25,152 bases of DNA from JADJOY01 sp046331705 [NCBI: bacterium] (lineage in GTDB: Bacteria; JADJOY01): positions 1 through 25,152 of the forward strand of contig JAXLQJ010000079.1 in the NCBI GenBank assembly GCA_046331705.1. Reading direction: 5' to 3'. Both the position numbers and the translations under genes were made by a program. The notes below the pieces were generated by a model. It did no database searches and was not told the origin of the DNA. It saw nothing but the letters and a program-made list of their open reading frames with translations. This document shows, piece by piece, positions 1-7,671 of this stretch; position 1 is the first letter of the stretch; each line of letters opens with the position of its first letter.

Positions 1-814
1 CCAGCGCGTCGAGATCGATCGCCAGCTCGCGGGCGTACGCGGCACCGGCGTCGGGATGGATCGTGTCCGCGAGCGGCGGCGCGGCGCCGTCGCGTGCGAT
101 CAGGTGGGCGCGGGTGATCTCGTCGGGCACGAACGCCGCGGAGGTGGCGCCGCACTCGACCGCCTGATTGGTGACGGCGCAGCGTGCGTCGAGGGGAACG
201 CCCCCAGCCGATCGATCGAGGATCTCGATGGCGAGGCCGAGCGCGCCGTCCTCGCCCAGCTCGCGCAACATGGCGAGCGCCACGTCCTTGCCCTCGATCG
301 CGTCGTGGTGCGGCGTGCCGTGGAGCACCAGCCGAATCGACTCGGGCACCTCCAGGATCGCGTGCCCGGTGGCGAGGATCGCCAGGATGTCGGTGGTGCC
401 GAAACCGGTGGCGAAGCACCCGAGCGCGCCGGCCATGAGCGTGTGGGAATCGGCTCCCACCACCACCTGGCCCGGCCGGACGCGCGAGTCCTCGATGGCG
501 AGCTGGTGGCAGATACCGCGAAAGAGCTGCTCGGTGGGCAAGCCTCGTTCGCTCAGGAAGCGTACGTATCGGTTCAGGATCGCGGCGCGTTCCGGCGTGG
601 ACGGCGGCGCGAAGTGGTCCGCCGCGAAGAGCAGCTTCTCCGCTGGGGGCAGCGGCAGCCCCAGGCGCTCGATGGTGTCGATGCCGAGCGCGAAGGTGGC
701 GTCGTGGGCCACCACCAGATCGACCTCGATCGACTCGTAGCGACTGCCGGGCAGCACCGGTCCGCGCGAGCGCGGTCGCAACAGCTTCTCGACGAGCGTG
801 CGGGGCGCGGCCAT
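1..814 (-). CDS. LeuC/homoaconitase-type dehydratase large subunit (3' end beyond window)
   Basis: Reading the complement from the ATG at 814 gives about 271 codons open to the left edge, so the C-terminal part is missing. The protein begins MAAPRTLVEKLL and carries the aconitase-superfamily stretch VVVGADSHTLMAGALG, then FATGFGTTDI and a TNQAVECGA segment. These match the N-terminal half of 3-isopropylmalate dehydratase and homoaconitase large subunits. The family hydrates and dehydrates 2- or 3-hydroxy tricarboxylates in the cytosol using a [4Fe-4S] cluster. The cluster cysteines lie in the missing part, so an intact active site cannot be confirmed. The start is 8 bases after the stop of the homocitrate-synthase-like gene, so the two are probably co-transcribed and act in sequence. 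The partner suggests homoaconitase (2-oxoadipate or lysine-type chain elongation), but a LeuC role or another 2-oxoacid elongation is possible. The small subunit should lie just outside the window. Confidence 0.85.
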   Translation of the reverse strand, partial: MAAPRTLVEKLLRPRSRGPVLPGSRYESIEVDLVVAHDATFALGIDTIERLGLPLPPAEKLLFAADHFAPPSTPERAAILNRYVRFLSERGLPTEQLFRGICHQLAIEDSRVRPGQVVVGADSHTLMAGALGCFATGFGTTDILAILATGHAILEVPESIRLVLHGTPHHDAIEGKDVALAMLRELGEDGALGLAIEILDRSAGGVPLDARCAVTNQAVECGATSAAFVPDEITRAHLIARDGAAPPLADTIHPDAGAAYARELAIDLDAL

Positions 815-822
815 GCGAGCGC

Positions 823-2079
823 TCAGGTCGCGCCGAGCACGCCGACGCGCGCCCGCGGGACGCGCGGCTGGGCGCCGGCATCGAGGAGCGCGCGCCGCGC
901 GGCCTCGACGGGAAGTCCGAGCGCCGTGGCGAGGTAGCGGTCGCGCTCGGCCCGGAACTCGGCGAACGCTGCGGCGCGCGTGCTCGGCTCTCGCGCCTTG
1001 AGCAGCGCGAGGGCGCGCACGAGCCCCTCCTCGTTCACCTCCAGGTCCTCGCTCTCCGCGATCGCGCGCAGCAGGCTGCGGCCGGAATGCTTCCCCACGA
1101 CGATCTCGCGGCGGCGTCCCAGCCGCTCGGGTGCGAGCGGTTCGTAGGTGGTGGGCTCGCGCAGGATGCCGTGGACGTGCATGCCGGACTCGTGGCGGAA
1201 CGCCGTGGCGCCGAGGATCGGCGCCTGCACGGCGATCGGGATGCCCGTGGCGGCTTCGACCGAGCGGGCCAGACCGTCGAGCGCGGTGACCTCGACGCCG
1301 CAGTCGAGGCCGAGGAGCTCGGAGCAGGCGAGCGCGACCTCGGCGAACGACGCGTGGCCGGCGCGCTCGCCGATGCCGTTCACGGTGACCGTCGGCCAGC
1401 GCGCGCCCGCCTCGATGGCGGCGATGGTGTTCGCGGTCGCCATGCCGAAGTCGTTGTGGCAATGGATGCCGATCTCGGCCTCCGGACCCGCGAGGCGACG
1501 CAGCCGGCGCACCGCAGCCGCGGCCGCGGACGGCGTCCACACGCCGACCGTATCGCACAGGAAGAATCGCCGGATTCCCGCTGCCGAGCCGGCCGCCACC
1601 AATCCGGCGAGGTCGTCGCGGGTGGCGCGACTCGCGTCCTCGAGGACCAGCTGCGGAAGCACCCCTCGCGACTGGCAGCGCTCGGCCAGCGTCCGAACGC
1701 GGTCTTCGACCTCAGCGCGGCGGAGACGGAGGCGGTGGCGTCGCTGGATCTCGCTGGCCGGCGTGATGAGGAAGGCGGCGCGGCAACCACAGTCGGCCGC
1801 GAGATCCACGTCCCCGGCATCGAGTCGCAGCGACGCGCCGATCGTGGGGCGCGTACCGCGGGCGCTGGACTCACGGAGGAAGCGCTGCTCCTCCTCGGAG
1901 ACGGCGGGCACGCACGCGTCGAGGAGCTCGAGACCGATGGCGGCGAGCTCGTCGACCAGGGCGAGCTTGCTCGCGGGCGAGAGCCACACACCCGGCGTCT
2001 GCTCGCCTTCGCGCAGCGTGGCGTCGACGAGATGCACGCGCTCGGGGGGTGCGGAGCGTCGGGACGCGGACGTGCTCAC
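823..2079 (-). CDS. Homocitrate synthase-like enzyme (NifV/AksA type)
   Basis: This is a 418-residue member of the homocitrate/isopropylmalate/citramalate synthase family, which condenses acetyl-CoA with a 2-oxoacid. Visible motifs are DATLREGEQTPG at residues 19-30 (metal Asp19, catalytic Arg23 and Glu24), GIHCHNDFG at 204-212 (metal ligands His206 and His208), TVNGIGERAG near 232-241, HESGMHVHG at 296-304 and GKHSG near 329-333. The length and the lack of a C-terminal leucine-regulatory domain fit NifV/AksA homocitrate synthases better than LeuA. GTG at 2079 is chosen because it overlaps the upstream TGA as GTGA and has GGGGAG just upstream; a longer open frame exists but runs into the radical SAM gene. 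An oddity is that the usual Asn after GERAG is His242. The adjacent dehydratase supports 2-oxoacid elongation. The substrate (2-oxoglutarate or another oxoacid) is inferred. Confidence 0.85.
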   Translation of the reverse strand: MSTSASRRSAPPERVHLVDATLREGEQTPGVWLSPASKLALVDELAAIGLELLDACVPAVSEEEQRFLRESSARGTRPTIGASLRLDAGDVDLAADCGCRAAFLITPASEIQRRHRLRLRRAEVEDRVRTLAERCQSRGVLPQLVLEDASRATRDDLAGLVAAGSAAGIRRFFLCDTVGVWTPSAAAAAVRRLRRLAGPEAEIGIHCHNDFGMATANTIAAIEAGARWPTVTVNGIGERAGHASFAEVALACSELLGLDCGVEVTALDGLARSVEAATGIPIAVQAPILGATAFRHESGMHVHGILREPTTYEPLAPERLGRRREIVVGKHSGRSLLRAIAESEDLEVNEEGLVRALALLKAREPSTRAAAFAEFRAERDRYLATALGLPVEAARRALLDAGAQPRVPRARVGVLGAT

Positions 2080-3854
2080 GAGCCGCTCCCCGGCTCGCCA
2101 AGGGGACGAGCAACGGGTTCGAGCCAGTGGAAGCGCGCCGCTCGCTTCGGCACCTCGGCGGCGACGGCGTCGTCGTAGGCGTAATCGGCGCTGAGGGTGC
2201 GGGCGGGCGCGGGCGTGCCGCGGATGGCCGCCAGCTCGCGGCGGCGTTCGAGGCAATGGGCGCGACCGCTCGCGGGCGCCACCGGCTCGCGCGGATCGGC
2301 GCTCAGGAAGCACAGGTCGGAGCACTTGAACGCCTGGACGTGGCGCTCGAAATCCGCGATCGAGCCGTCGTCGCGCTGGTCGCCGAAGTAGTCGAGCACC
2401 TTGAAGCCGAGGCTCGAGTAGGTATCGCCGTGTTGCCCGCCGTGGACGCGGTAGTAGTCGATGAAGTCACGGCGGTCGGTGATCATGCCGCAGTCCCCGG
2501 GGCGCTCGAATTGCGGTGAGCCGGGCTCGAGCTGGACCGTCCACACCATCACACGCCGGGCGTTCGGAAAGGAGCGCAGCCGCGCCATCTGATCGCGCGT
2601 GCGCGCTGCACCGGCCAGCGTCTCCCCCGGCAGCGCCAAGGTGTAGAACACGTCCGTCGGCACGTCTTGCTCGGCGAGCATGCGCATCGCCGTGGTCAAG
2701 GCGTGGTCGTCGTAGAACGGTTGCTTGTTGCGTCGGCGGACGTCCTCGTCGCCGGCGTCGGGCGAGAGCGCGATCGTGGAGCGAGGGCCCGGGAAGGCCC
2801 GCTTGAAGGCGCGCGCGAAGCGCTCGGTGGGCAAGCCCCACGACTCGAAGTACCAGTCGACCTGGAGCCTTTCCCGGGCAATCGTCTCGAAGAGCGTCAC
2901 GTAGTAGTCGTCGCGCTCGGGGATCGGATCGAAGCAGGTGGAGATCGAGCGGTAGCCGTGGTCGATCGCCCTTCGCACGTCGTCGACGACGCATGCGATC
3001 GAGCGCCACTCGGGCCGCGCGGTGCCGTTCACCCGGCGCAGCGTGTCGCGATTGCCGCCGCAGAAGCTACAGCTCCACGGACAACCGCGGCCGATGAAGA
3101 GCGGGAACTTGCCGCGCCCGCTCGCCAGGCGCGCGCGATTCTGCGCCGGCCCGAGCTCGGTGGAGTAGGCGAGCGGGAAACCGAAGAGATCGGCGTACGT
3201 GTCCGCGCCGTGCAACATGCTCAGATCGCCGTAGACGAGCTCGTCGAGCGACGGGCGCGTGGTGCTCGCGGGCGTGCGGTGGATGCGACCGGTCTCGTCG
3301 CGGATCCAGGCGTCGACGAGGCCGCTGCGATCACCGCGGCGCGCTGCTGCGAGAAGGCTCGTGATCGCGCCTTCGCCGGGTCCTTGCACGATCGCGTCGA
3401 TCTCGGGGACGGCGGCCAGGATCTGCTCGGCGAAGTAGCCCGCCGTGAGCCCGCCGAGGAACACCAGCGCGTCCGGAGCGCGGGCCTTGAGGCGCCGCGC
3501 GACCTCGATCACGTCGTAGGTCTGGTAGTGCCAGTAGAGAGGTAGCCCGAACGACTTCACCCGGGCGCCGTCGAGCCAGCGCACCAGGTCGAACGCGGGA
3601 TCGCGGATCCACTCCACACCGAGGTGGACGATCTGCGTCCGATAGCCGCCGCGATTCGCCCAGTTGGCGAGGGCCGGCAGGCCCATCGGCATGTAGGTGA
3701 CGTTGAAGAAATCGCCCAGCGGCAGGTAGTGATTCGCTGCCTTCGGGACGTGGAGAAACAGGCAGTCGAGATCGGCGGGCGGCGAAGAAGGCACGTCGGC
3801 AGGTGCGTGGGGGACCGCGCGCGCTACCGTACCCCTGGCCCACTCGCCACGCAA
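2076..3854 (-). CDS. B12-binding-type radical SAM protein, first gene of the elongation operon
   Basis: The product has 592 residues if translation begins at TTG 3854. No convincing ribosome-binding site is seen, and GTG 3794 is an alternative; similarity to the family begins near residue 29. Residues about 30-180 resemble a cobalamin-binding Rossmann domain, with GGLTAGYFAEQIL near 134-146, but the classical DxHxxG motif is not evident. The radical SAM core follows with Cys258, Cys262 and Cys265 (CPWSCSFC), which would bind the SAM-cleaving [4Fe-4S] cluster. The C-terminus carries further cysteines at 511, 515 and 534 that could bind a second metal centre. The layout recalls the Ta0216-like B12/radical SAM group, from memory only. 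The gene overlaps the homocitrate-synthase-like gene by four bases, so translation is probably coupled. A methylation or rearrangement on the same substrate path is possible, but the reaction is unknown. Confidence 0.8.
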   Translation of the reverse strand: MRGEWARGTVARAVPHAPADVPSSPPADLDCLFLHVPKAANHYLPLGDFFNVTYMPMGLPALANWANRGGYRTQIVHLGVEWIRDPAFDLVRWLDGARVKSFGLPLYWHYQTYDVIEVARRLKARAPDALVFLGGLTAGYFAEQILAAVPEIDAIVQGPGEGAITSLLAAARRGDRSGLVDAWIRDETGRIHRTPASTTRPSLDELVYGDLSMLHGADTYADLFGFPLAYSTELGPAQNRARLASGRGKFPLFIGRGCPWSCSFCGGNRDTLRRVNGTARPEWRSIACVVDDVRRAIDHGYRSISTCFDPIPERDDYYVTLFETIARERLQVDWYFESWGLPTERFARAFKRAFPGPRSTIALSPDAGDEDVRRRNKQPFYDDHALTTAMRMLAEQDVPTDVFYTLALPGETLAGAARTRDQMARLRSFPNARRVMVWTVQLEPGSPQFERPGDCGMITDRRDFIDYYRVHGGQHGDTYSSLGFKVLDYFGDQRDDGSIADFERHVQAFKCSDLCFLSADPREPVAPASGRAHCLERRRELAAIRGTPAPARTLSADYAYDDAVAAEVPKRAARFHWLEPVARPLGEPGSGS

Positions 3855-3939
3855 GCGAATCGCCGCCGCGAGCGCCGAGCGCCCGTGGTGCTACCCTCGC
3901 CCCGCGCAGGCGCGGCACCAGGCCTGCCGCTTCCTCGCC

Positions 3940-4773
3940 ATGACGAGCCTCACGCATCCCGTGCCGCCTTGCGTCGCGGTCCTCGGCGAGACCGTGCTGG
4001 GCGGTGTGCCGCTCGCCGAGCCGCTCGCGAAGCTGGGCGTCGAGGTGAGGTTCTTGGCCGGGCCCGACGCGGCCTACGAGTGGCTGCGGGGGGCACGGCG
4101 GCGGATGGCGCTGTTGGTCGTGGACTCGTCGCATCTCGACTTCGATGCGCTCGGCGTGCTGGGCTGGCTCAAGACCAAAGGACTCTTGGGCGATCGGCCG
4201 GTCTGGCTGATCGAGGATGCCTTCGAGCCCACGCCCGTCGAGATCTGCGAGGGGTGCGGGATCACCCGCTGCGTCAGCCGCTCGTCCACCGCCGCCGACC
4301 TCGCGGCGTGGATCGGCGAGGCGCTCTTCGACGTCGCCCAGGAGAAGCGGCGTCATCCGCGCGTCGCGGTCGCGGCGCCCGTCGTCCTCGGGCTCTTCGA
4401 GAAGAAGCTCGAGGGGCTGCTCACCGACTTGAGCCTCACCGGCGCGTTCGTGGAGACGCCGGCGCCGTTCGCCGTGGACACCCGCGTCTCGTTGCGATTC
4501 CAGCTCCCGGGCGCGTCGGTGGCGAGCGCGGTGCGTGCGCGGGTGGTGCGGGTGAACGTCGCCGGATCGCGCGGGCGCCACGTCCAGCTGCGCGAGGGGA
4601 TGGGTCTCGAGTTCGAGCCCTTGGCGCCCCTCGCCCGCGCCGCGATCACGGGGTATCTCGCCCGTCACGGTCCGGCGGCCAAGGCGCCCACGCTCGACGA
4701 GGAGGCGGAAACCGAGGCGCTCGATGCGCCGTCGGAGCCGCCCGTCCCCCGCGATCCGCCACGCTCGCGCTGA
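3940..4773 (+). CDS. Receiver-like/PilZ domain protein
   Basis: The 277-residue protein has two parts. Residues about 11-130 look like a degenerate response-regulator receiver fold (LLVVDSSHLDFDAL, with Asp62 at a plausible phospho-acceptor position), but the usual late Lys is not obvious. Residues about 136-235 form a PilZ domain with the c-di-GMP signature RRHPR at 137-141 and DLSLTGAF at 163-170. It is therefore predicted to bind c-di-GMP in the cytosol. The C-terminal 40 residues are Glu/Pro-rich and probably disordered. Cys103, Cys106 and Cys111 form an unusual cluster in the receiver-like part. The ATG at 3940 fits the domain boundaries, and the gene is divergent from the radical SAM operon across about 85 bases. 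Myxobacteria-like genomes carry many such PilZ proteins, so the specific role is open; the polysaccharide genes nearby make a link to surface behaviour plausible. Confidence 0.8.
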   Translation: MTSLTHPVPPCVAVLGETVLGGVPLAEPLAKLGVEVRFLAGPDAAYEWLRGARRRMALLVVDSSHLDFDALGVLGWLKTKGLLGDRPVWLIEDAFEPTPVEICEGCGITRCVSRSSTAADLAAWIGEALFDVAQEKRRHPRVAVAAPVVLGLFEKKLEGLLTDLSLTGAFVETPAPFAVDTRVSLRFQLPGASVASAVRARVVRVNVAGSRGRHVQLREGMGLEFEPLAPLARAAITGYLARHGPAAKAPTLDEEAETEALDAPSEPPVPRDPPRSR

Positions 4774-4810
4774 GCCGCGGGCCCAGCCATGGGCCGGCGC
4801 GCGAGTTCAT

Positions 4811-4840
4811 TTGCCGACGCTTTCGCGGTCTAGCTACGTT
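4811..4840 (+). promoter_or_regulatory. Possible fbp promoter
   Basis: TTGCCG at 4811-4816 and TACGTT at 4835-4840 are separated by 18 bases, a weak sigma-70-like pair 61 bases before the fbp start. A six-base inverted repeat (gccgcg/cgcggc, 4846-4863, loop tttcgg) follows in the leader. Match quality is low, so this is only a candidate. Confidence 0.25.
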
Positions 4841-4901
4841 CGCAAGCCGCGTTTCGGCGCGGCAGCACACGACAATTCGCGGTTCGCCAAGGGAGGTCAC
4901 C

Positions 4902-5903
4902 ATGCCCGACGCCATGACACTGAATCGCTTCATCCTGTCCACCGAGCATCGTCATCCCGGTGCGACCGGCGAGTTCTCGGCGCTGCTCTCCCACATCGCG
5001 CTCGCAGCCAAGGTCATCCAGCGCGCCGTCTCCCATGCCGGCCTGGTGGACGTGCTGGGGGCGACTGGCGCGGTCAACGTGCAAGGCGAGGAAGTGAAGA
5101 AGCTGGACGTCTTCGCGAACGAGACGATGGTCCGGATGTTCCAGTATCCGGGCCTGCTGTGCACGATGGCATCCGAGGAGGAGGAGGACGTGATCCCCAT
5201 CGGGGAGGGCTTCCCGCTCGGGAAGTACATCCTGAACTTCGATCCGCTGGATGGCTCGAGCAACATCGACGCGAACGTGAACATCGGCACGATCTTCTCC
5301 ATCCACCGCCGGCGTTCCGAGGCGGGGCCGGGCACGGCCGCCGATTGCATGCAGCCCGGGCGCGACCAGGTCTGCGCCGGTTACGTGCTCTACGGCACCT
5401 CGACGATGTTGGTCTTCACGACGGGCGAGGGCGTTCACGGGTTCACCTTGGACCCCAGCGTCGGCGAGTTCCTGCTCTCCCACCGCGACATCCGCATTCC
5501 CGCGCGCGGCTCCATCTACAGCACGAACGAAGGCAACTATCAGCTCTGGTCCGAGGGGATGCGCCGATACGTCGATCGGCTGAAGACGATCGACAAGGCG
5601 AACAACCTGCCGTACAAGGCGCGCTACATCGGCTCCTTGGTGGCGGACTTCCATCGCACCTTGCTCTACGGCGGGATCTTCCTCTATCCGGCGGACTCGA
5701 AGTCGCCACGCGGCAAGCTGCGCCTGCTCTACGAAGCAGCGCCGCTCGCGATGGTGTGCGAGCAAGCCGGCGGCGCCGCCACCACCGGCTCGGAGCGCAT
5801 CCTCGACATCGTTCCGAATCGGCTGCACCAGCGCGTGCCGCTCATCATCGGCAGCGCCGAGGACGTCGCCGAGGTCGAGCGCTATCTCGGCGAATCGGCG
5901 TAG
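4902..5903 (+). CDS. fbp: Fructose-1,6-bisphosphatase, class I
   Basis: This 333-residue cytosolic enzyme removes the C1 phosphate of fructose-1,6-bisphosphate to give fructose-6-phosphate in gluconeogenesis or the Calvin cycle. It has the metal- and phosphate-binding signature FDPLDGSSNID at residues 113-123, an acidic loop SEEEED at 91-96, and the C-terminal substrate segment KLRLLYEAAPLA. Length and motif order are normal for class I FBPase. ATG 4902 is preferred because GGGAGGT lies at 4891-4897; the frame stays open upstream but shows no family similarity there. It follows the PilZ gene with a 128-base gap and is closed by a strong stem-loop at 5938-5976, so it is probably its own transcription unit. 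The assignment is secure. Its possible link to the sugar-nucleotide genes downstream, by supplying hexose phosphate, is inference. Confidence 0.97.
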   Translation: MPDAMTLNRFILSTEHRHPGATGEFSALLSHIALAAKVIQRAVSHAGLVDVLGATGAVNVQGEEVKKLDVFANETMVRMFQYPGLLCTMASEEEEDVIPIGEGFPLGKYILNFDPLDGSSNIDANVNIGTIFSIHRRRSEAGPGTAADCMQPGRDQVCAGYVLYGTSTMLVFTTGEGVHGFTLDPSVGEFLLSHRDIRIPARGSIYSTNEGNYQLWSEGMRRYVDRLKTIDKANNLPYKARYIGSLVADFHRTLLYGGIFLYPADSKSPRGKLRLLYEAAPLAMVCEQAGGAATTGSERILDIVPNRLHQRVPLIIGSAEDVAEVERYLGESA

Positions 5904-5937
5904 GCGCGCGCGGCCCGGGCCGCGGGGAAACGACGAA

Positions 5938-5976
5938 CGAATCCGCCTCGGTCCGCAGCGCGCCGAGGCGGATTCG
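5938..5976. terminator. Bidirectional stem-loop terminator between convergent genes
   Basis: A perfect 14-base inverted repeat, cgaatccgcctcgg at 5938-5951 and ccgaggcggattcg at 5963-5976, encloses an 11-base loop. It sits between the fbp stop (5903) and the stop of the convergent radical SAM gene (6012). There is no long T-run on either side, so it may need Rho or act partly by RNA stabilisation. Position and stem strength make it the clearest terminator in the window. Confidence 0.7.
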
Positions 5977-6011
5977 CCTTCACCCAGCGCGCTCGCGCTG
6001 CGCGAGGAGCG

Positions 6012-7634
6012 TCAGGCGGTCTCGGACGCGACGGGCACGGTGCCGGGAGCGGTTCCGGCCATCGGCCTGCGTGCGAGCTCGGAGATCGGCCGCTTCACCT
6101 TCACGCGCACCAAGGTGTCGAGGTTGCTCACCTCGCGACCGGTGAGGAGGCTTCGGATCACGTCGAAGAATCGCCACGGCCGGCTCGCGTACGCCATCAG
6201 ATAGAACGAAACCAGGAAGAAGTACTGGACGGCGAAGAGCGCGCGCGTGCTCAGGTAGGGGTTGTACGTCACGCTGCTCAGCCCCGACCGCACCAGCGCC
6301 GCGTAGTGATAGGCCGGCGTCATCTCCACCTTGCCGGCTTGCCAGAGCTCGTCGAAGTCGGCGCTTCCCGGATACGGCGCGAACACCATGACCGAAGCGT
6401 CGCGGCAACCGGCCAACGCGGCCCGCAGCAGGAACTTGTACGACTGCCACAGATCGCGCGGCTTCTCGTGGGGATGACCGATGATGAGGTTGATGCGCGT
6501 GACGATGCCGAGCTTGTGCGCGGTCTTGAGCGACTCCTCGAGCCGCGGGATCTTCACCTTCTTCTTGATTCGACCGAGCTGATCGGCGGAGCCGCTCTCC
6601 GGCGCGTAGGTGATGTTTCGGCATCCCGTCTCGTAGGCCAGCGCGAGCACGTCGTGATCGAGGGCCTCCGAGCGGGTGCCCGCGGGGAGCTGCCACGCGA
6701 TGTCGAGCTTCGCTTCCTTGAGCCGGGTCACGAAATCGAGCGCCCAGTCCCGCTTCACGAACGCGGTCAGATCACAGAAGTTGATGTTCTCGACGCCGTA
6801 GCGGCGGACGTAGCTCGCCATCTCGTCGACCACGTCCGCGGGATCGCGCGCCACGTAGCGCGTGGTCCACATGTCCGGCGACGAGCAGAACGTACACTGA
6901 TACGGACAGCCGCGTGTCGCCAGCATCGGCATGGACCGGCCGCGATTCACACCGAAGGTGTCGGCGACGTTCATGTAGTCCTCGACCGGGAAGAGATCCC
7001 AAGCCGGGCGCGGGAAGGCGTCGACGTCGATGGCGCGCGGGGAAAGCGCGGGCACGTTGGAGGGTGTCCGCGAGCGTTTCACGGCGATGCCGGTGAGGTC
7101 GTCGAGGGATTCGCCGTCGGCCACGCGCCGGACCAGCTCGGCCATGGTGAGCTCGCCCTCGCCGAGCACGCAGCAATCGACCGCGTCGGTTTGCTCGAAG
7201 ATCCAGCGTCGATAGGCGGTGGCATTCTCGCCGCCGAGCACGATCGTCGCCTTCGGGAATCGCGCGCGCGCGCGCTCCGCGATCTCGCGCACCATCGGCC
7301 ATTCGTGGAGGAACATGTGGCTGACGCCGATCACCTGCGTGTCGGCGTCGATCCGTTCGACGATCTCCTCCGGATTGAGCCCGTTGAGCTCGAGCACGCC
7401 GATGGGGCTCGGCTGCGGACGGAACAGATCGAGAGCCGCGCCGGGCGCGTCGATCACCTGGATGCGGTGACCCTCGCGACGCAGCACCGCCGCCACGTAG
7501 GCGATGCCGATGGGGAGGATGACGCCGAACGAGCTCAGACTCCGCGTCATCTTGAGGATCGGCGGGCGCACCAGGGTGACCTTCACGCCACCTTGCGAAC
7601 CGCTCGCGACCGTCGCGGATTCAGCTGACGTCAT
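6012..7634 (-). CDS. B12-binding-type radical SAM protein, third gene of radical SAM/GT2 operon
   Basis: The product has 540 residues. An N-terminal cobalamin-binding-like Rossmann domain (about 17-170; VTLVRPPILKM, IVLGGENATAYRRWI, VLGEGELTMAEL) precedes the radical SAM barrel with Cys243, Cys247 and Cys250 (CPYQCTFC). A SAM-binding-type ESGSA stretch lies near 346-350. A hydrophobic segment at about 464-484 could tether the enzyme to the inner membrane and hints at a lipid substrate. The ATG at 7634 lacks a clear ribosome-binding site; GTG 7586, preceded by AAGGTGG, is a good alternative and removes a 16-residue tail without similarity. It lies 34 bases after the GT2 gene and is probably co-transcribed. 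Architecture resembles BchE/HpnJ-like class B enzymes that methylate, cyclise or rearrange unactivated carbons. The reaction is unknown. Confidence 0.8.
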   Translation of the reverse strand: MTSAESATVASGSQGGVKVTLVRPPILKMTRSLSSFGVILPIGIAYVAAVLRREGHRIQVIDAPGAALDLFRPQPSPIGVLELNGLNPEEIVERIDADTQVIGVSHMFLHEWPMVREIAERARARFPKATIVLGGENATAYRRWIFEQTDAVDCCVLGEGELTMAELVRRVADGESLDDLTGIAVKRSRTPSNVPALSPRAIDVDAFPRPAWDLFPVEDYMNVADTFGVNRGRSMPMLATRGCPYQCTFCSSPDMWTTRYVARDPADVVDEMASYVRRYGVENINFCDLTAFVKRDWALDFVTRLKEAKLDIAWQLPAGTRSEALDHDVLALAYETGCRNITYAPESGSADQLGRIKKKVKIPRLEESLKTAHKLGIVTRINLIIGHPHEKPRDLWQSYKFLLRAALAGCRDASVMVFAPYPGSADFDELWQAGKVEMTPAYHYAALVRSGLSSVTYNPYLSTRALFAVQYFFLVSFYLMAYASRPWRFFDVIRSLLTGREVSNLDTLVRVKVKRPISELARRPMAGTAPGTVPVASETA

Positions 7635-7649
7635 CGGAAATCAGACTAG

Positions 7650-7671
7650 TGACGCGGCCGAAGTCGCGTCA
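7650..7671 (-). other. Small stem-loop over the GT2 stop codon
   Basis: Arms tgacgcg (7650-7656) and cgcgtca (7665-7671) are perfectly complementary around an eight-base loop. The structure spans the GT2 stop codon and lies just before the next start, so it could affect coupling or decay. In such GC-rich DNA it may be chance. Confidence 0.25.

Noticed and set aside
56-937. Long plus-strand open frames opposite the dehydratase and synthase genes
   Set aside because: They show no family similarity and mirror the strong third-position GC bias of the minus-strand genes, whose translations match known families.
1-2079. Nitrogen-fixation role for the NifV-like synthase
   Set aside because: No nif genes are present, and the adjacent dehydratase is not part of the NifV role; 2-oxoacid elongation fits better.
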